Source: Chlamydiota bacterium
GTDB taxonomy: Bacteria; Chlamydiota; Chlamydiia; Chlamydiales; SM23-39
DNA: 14,711 nt
Direction: 5' to 3'
Assembly (NCBI GenBank): GCA_021772165.1
Contig: JAJFMM010000139.1
Location: 1 to 14,711 of the forward strand
Below the pieces are notes generated by a model. The model did not search any database. It was not told where the DNA came from and saw nothing but the letters and a program-made list of their open reading frames with translations. Of the stretch, positions 14,354-14,711 are shown piece by piece. Each line of letters starts with the position of its first letter. Position 1 is the stretch's first letter. The position numbers and the translations under genes are program-made.

Positions 14354-14515
14354 CTTGACTTTACGCCTTTCGATCAAAAACCAACTTAAAGAGCTAGATC
14401 AGAGCTCCTTAGAAATTTTCATGCAAGTCGATCTTGCAGGTTTCTTGGTTCTTGCGCTAGTATGTATGATTTTTATCAATCCGGCTGCCTGAAAACGGGG
14501 CCATAGTGAGCATTC

Positions 14516-14711
14516 ATGGGCAAAGCCCTCGTTATTGTCGAGTCCCCGGCCAAAATTAAAACTTTGCAAAAGTTTTTGGGCCCCAACTACATCTTTGAAT
14601 CCTCTGTCGGTCATATCCGTGATCTGCCGGAGAAAGAATTTGGCATCGATTTTGAGAATGATTTCGAGCCCAAATACGTAAACTTACCAACAAAAAAGGA
14701 TGTGATCAAAA
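14516..14711 (+). CDS. topA: DNA topoisomerase I, 5' end only
   Basis: 65 complete codons, running off the right edge. Relaxes negative supercoils by single-strand passage. The visible part is the start of the Toprim domain: MGKALVIVESPAKIKTLQKF, with the conserved Glu in VESPAK, then SSVGHIRDLPEKEFGIDFEN, which matches TopA. The catalytic Tyr and any C-terminal SWIB domain (present in chlamydial TopA) lie outside the window. The ATG at 14516 has a GTGAG five bases upstream. Divergent from the HEAAH gene, with 201 bases between starts; no clear topA promoter was found, though TATGAT at 14465-14470 is a possible -10 box. Confidence 0.95.
   Translation, partial: MGKALVIVESPAKIKTLQKFLGPNYIFESSVGHIRDLPEKEFGIDFENDFEPKYVNLPTKKDVIK

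Noticed and set aside
14315..14377. N-terminal extension of the HEAAH protein from a TTG
   Set aside because: Uses a rare start without a ribosome site and contains a good -35/-10 pair, so the ATG at 14314 is preferred.
14434..14470. topA promoter (TTGCAG with TAGTAT, or TATGAT as -10)
   Set aside because: Several overlapping weak alternatives with no well-spaced -35 box; mentioned with topA but not called.

Overview
The window looks like a stretch of chromosome from an environmental (non-Chlamydiaceae) member of the Chlamydiota. The clues are a uvrD-like helicase gene followed by rpoN with topA nearby, an order I remember from Chlamydia genomes, and a groES-groEL operon behind a CIRCE-like operator. 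Several proteins also resemble chlamydial or Waddlia/Parachlamydia-type sequences. The taxonomic call is inference. There is no rRNA or tRNA gene, CRISPR array or insertion sequence here, and I see no complete mobile element.

Layout: (1) 1-2113, minus strand: groEL (3' end outside the window) and groES as a coupled operon. Two promoters can be proposed. One has its -10 box directly against a degenerate CIRCE operator; the other is a near-consensus box pair closer to groES. (2) 2261-3043, plus: an AT-rich gene for a sulfotransferase-fold protein with a signal peptide, probably acquired. (3) 3054-4280, minus: a secreted DUF1343/NamZ-type exo-muramidase. (4) 4376-10133, plus: putA (proline to glutamate, with an extra C-terminal domain) and a UvrD/PcrA helicase 31 bases downstream. 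(5) 10113-11060, minus: a family 9 (heptosyltransferase-like) glycosyltransferase whose 3' end overlaps the helicase gene. (6) 11244-12467, plus: rpoN (sigma-54). (7) 12580-14314, minus: a two-gene unit of a membrane protein with an HEAAH zinc-protease motif and a Kdo hydroxylase (KdoO family), overlapping by 17 bases. (8) 14516 to the end, plus: the first 65 codons of topA.

Theme: informational and housekeeping genes (groE, uvrD, rpoN, topA) are interleaved with opposite-strand cell-envelope genes: NamZ for peptidoglycan, the GT9 transferase and KdoO for LPS core/Kdo, and the HExxH membrane protein. The parts most worth a second look are the exported sulfotransferase, the metalloprotease-like/KdoO pair with its apparently near-leaderless promoter, and the symmetrically altered CIRCE element. 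I do not see a clearly new multi-gene defence or mobile system.
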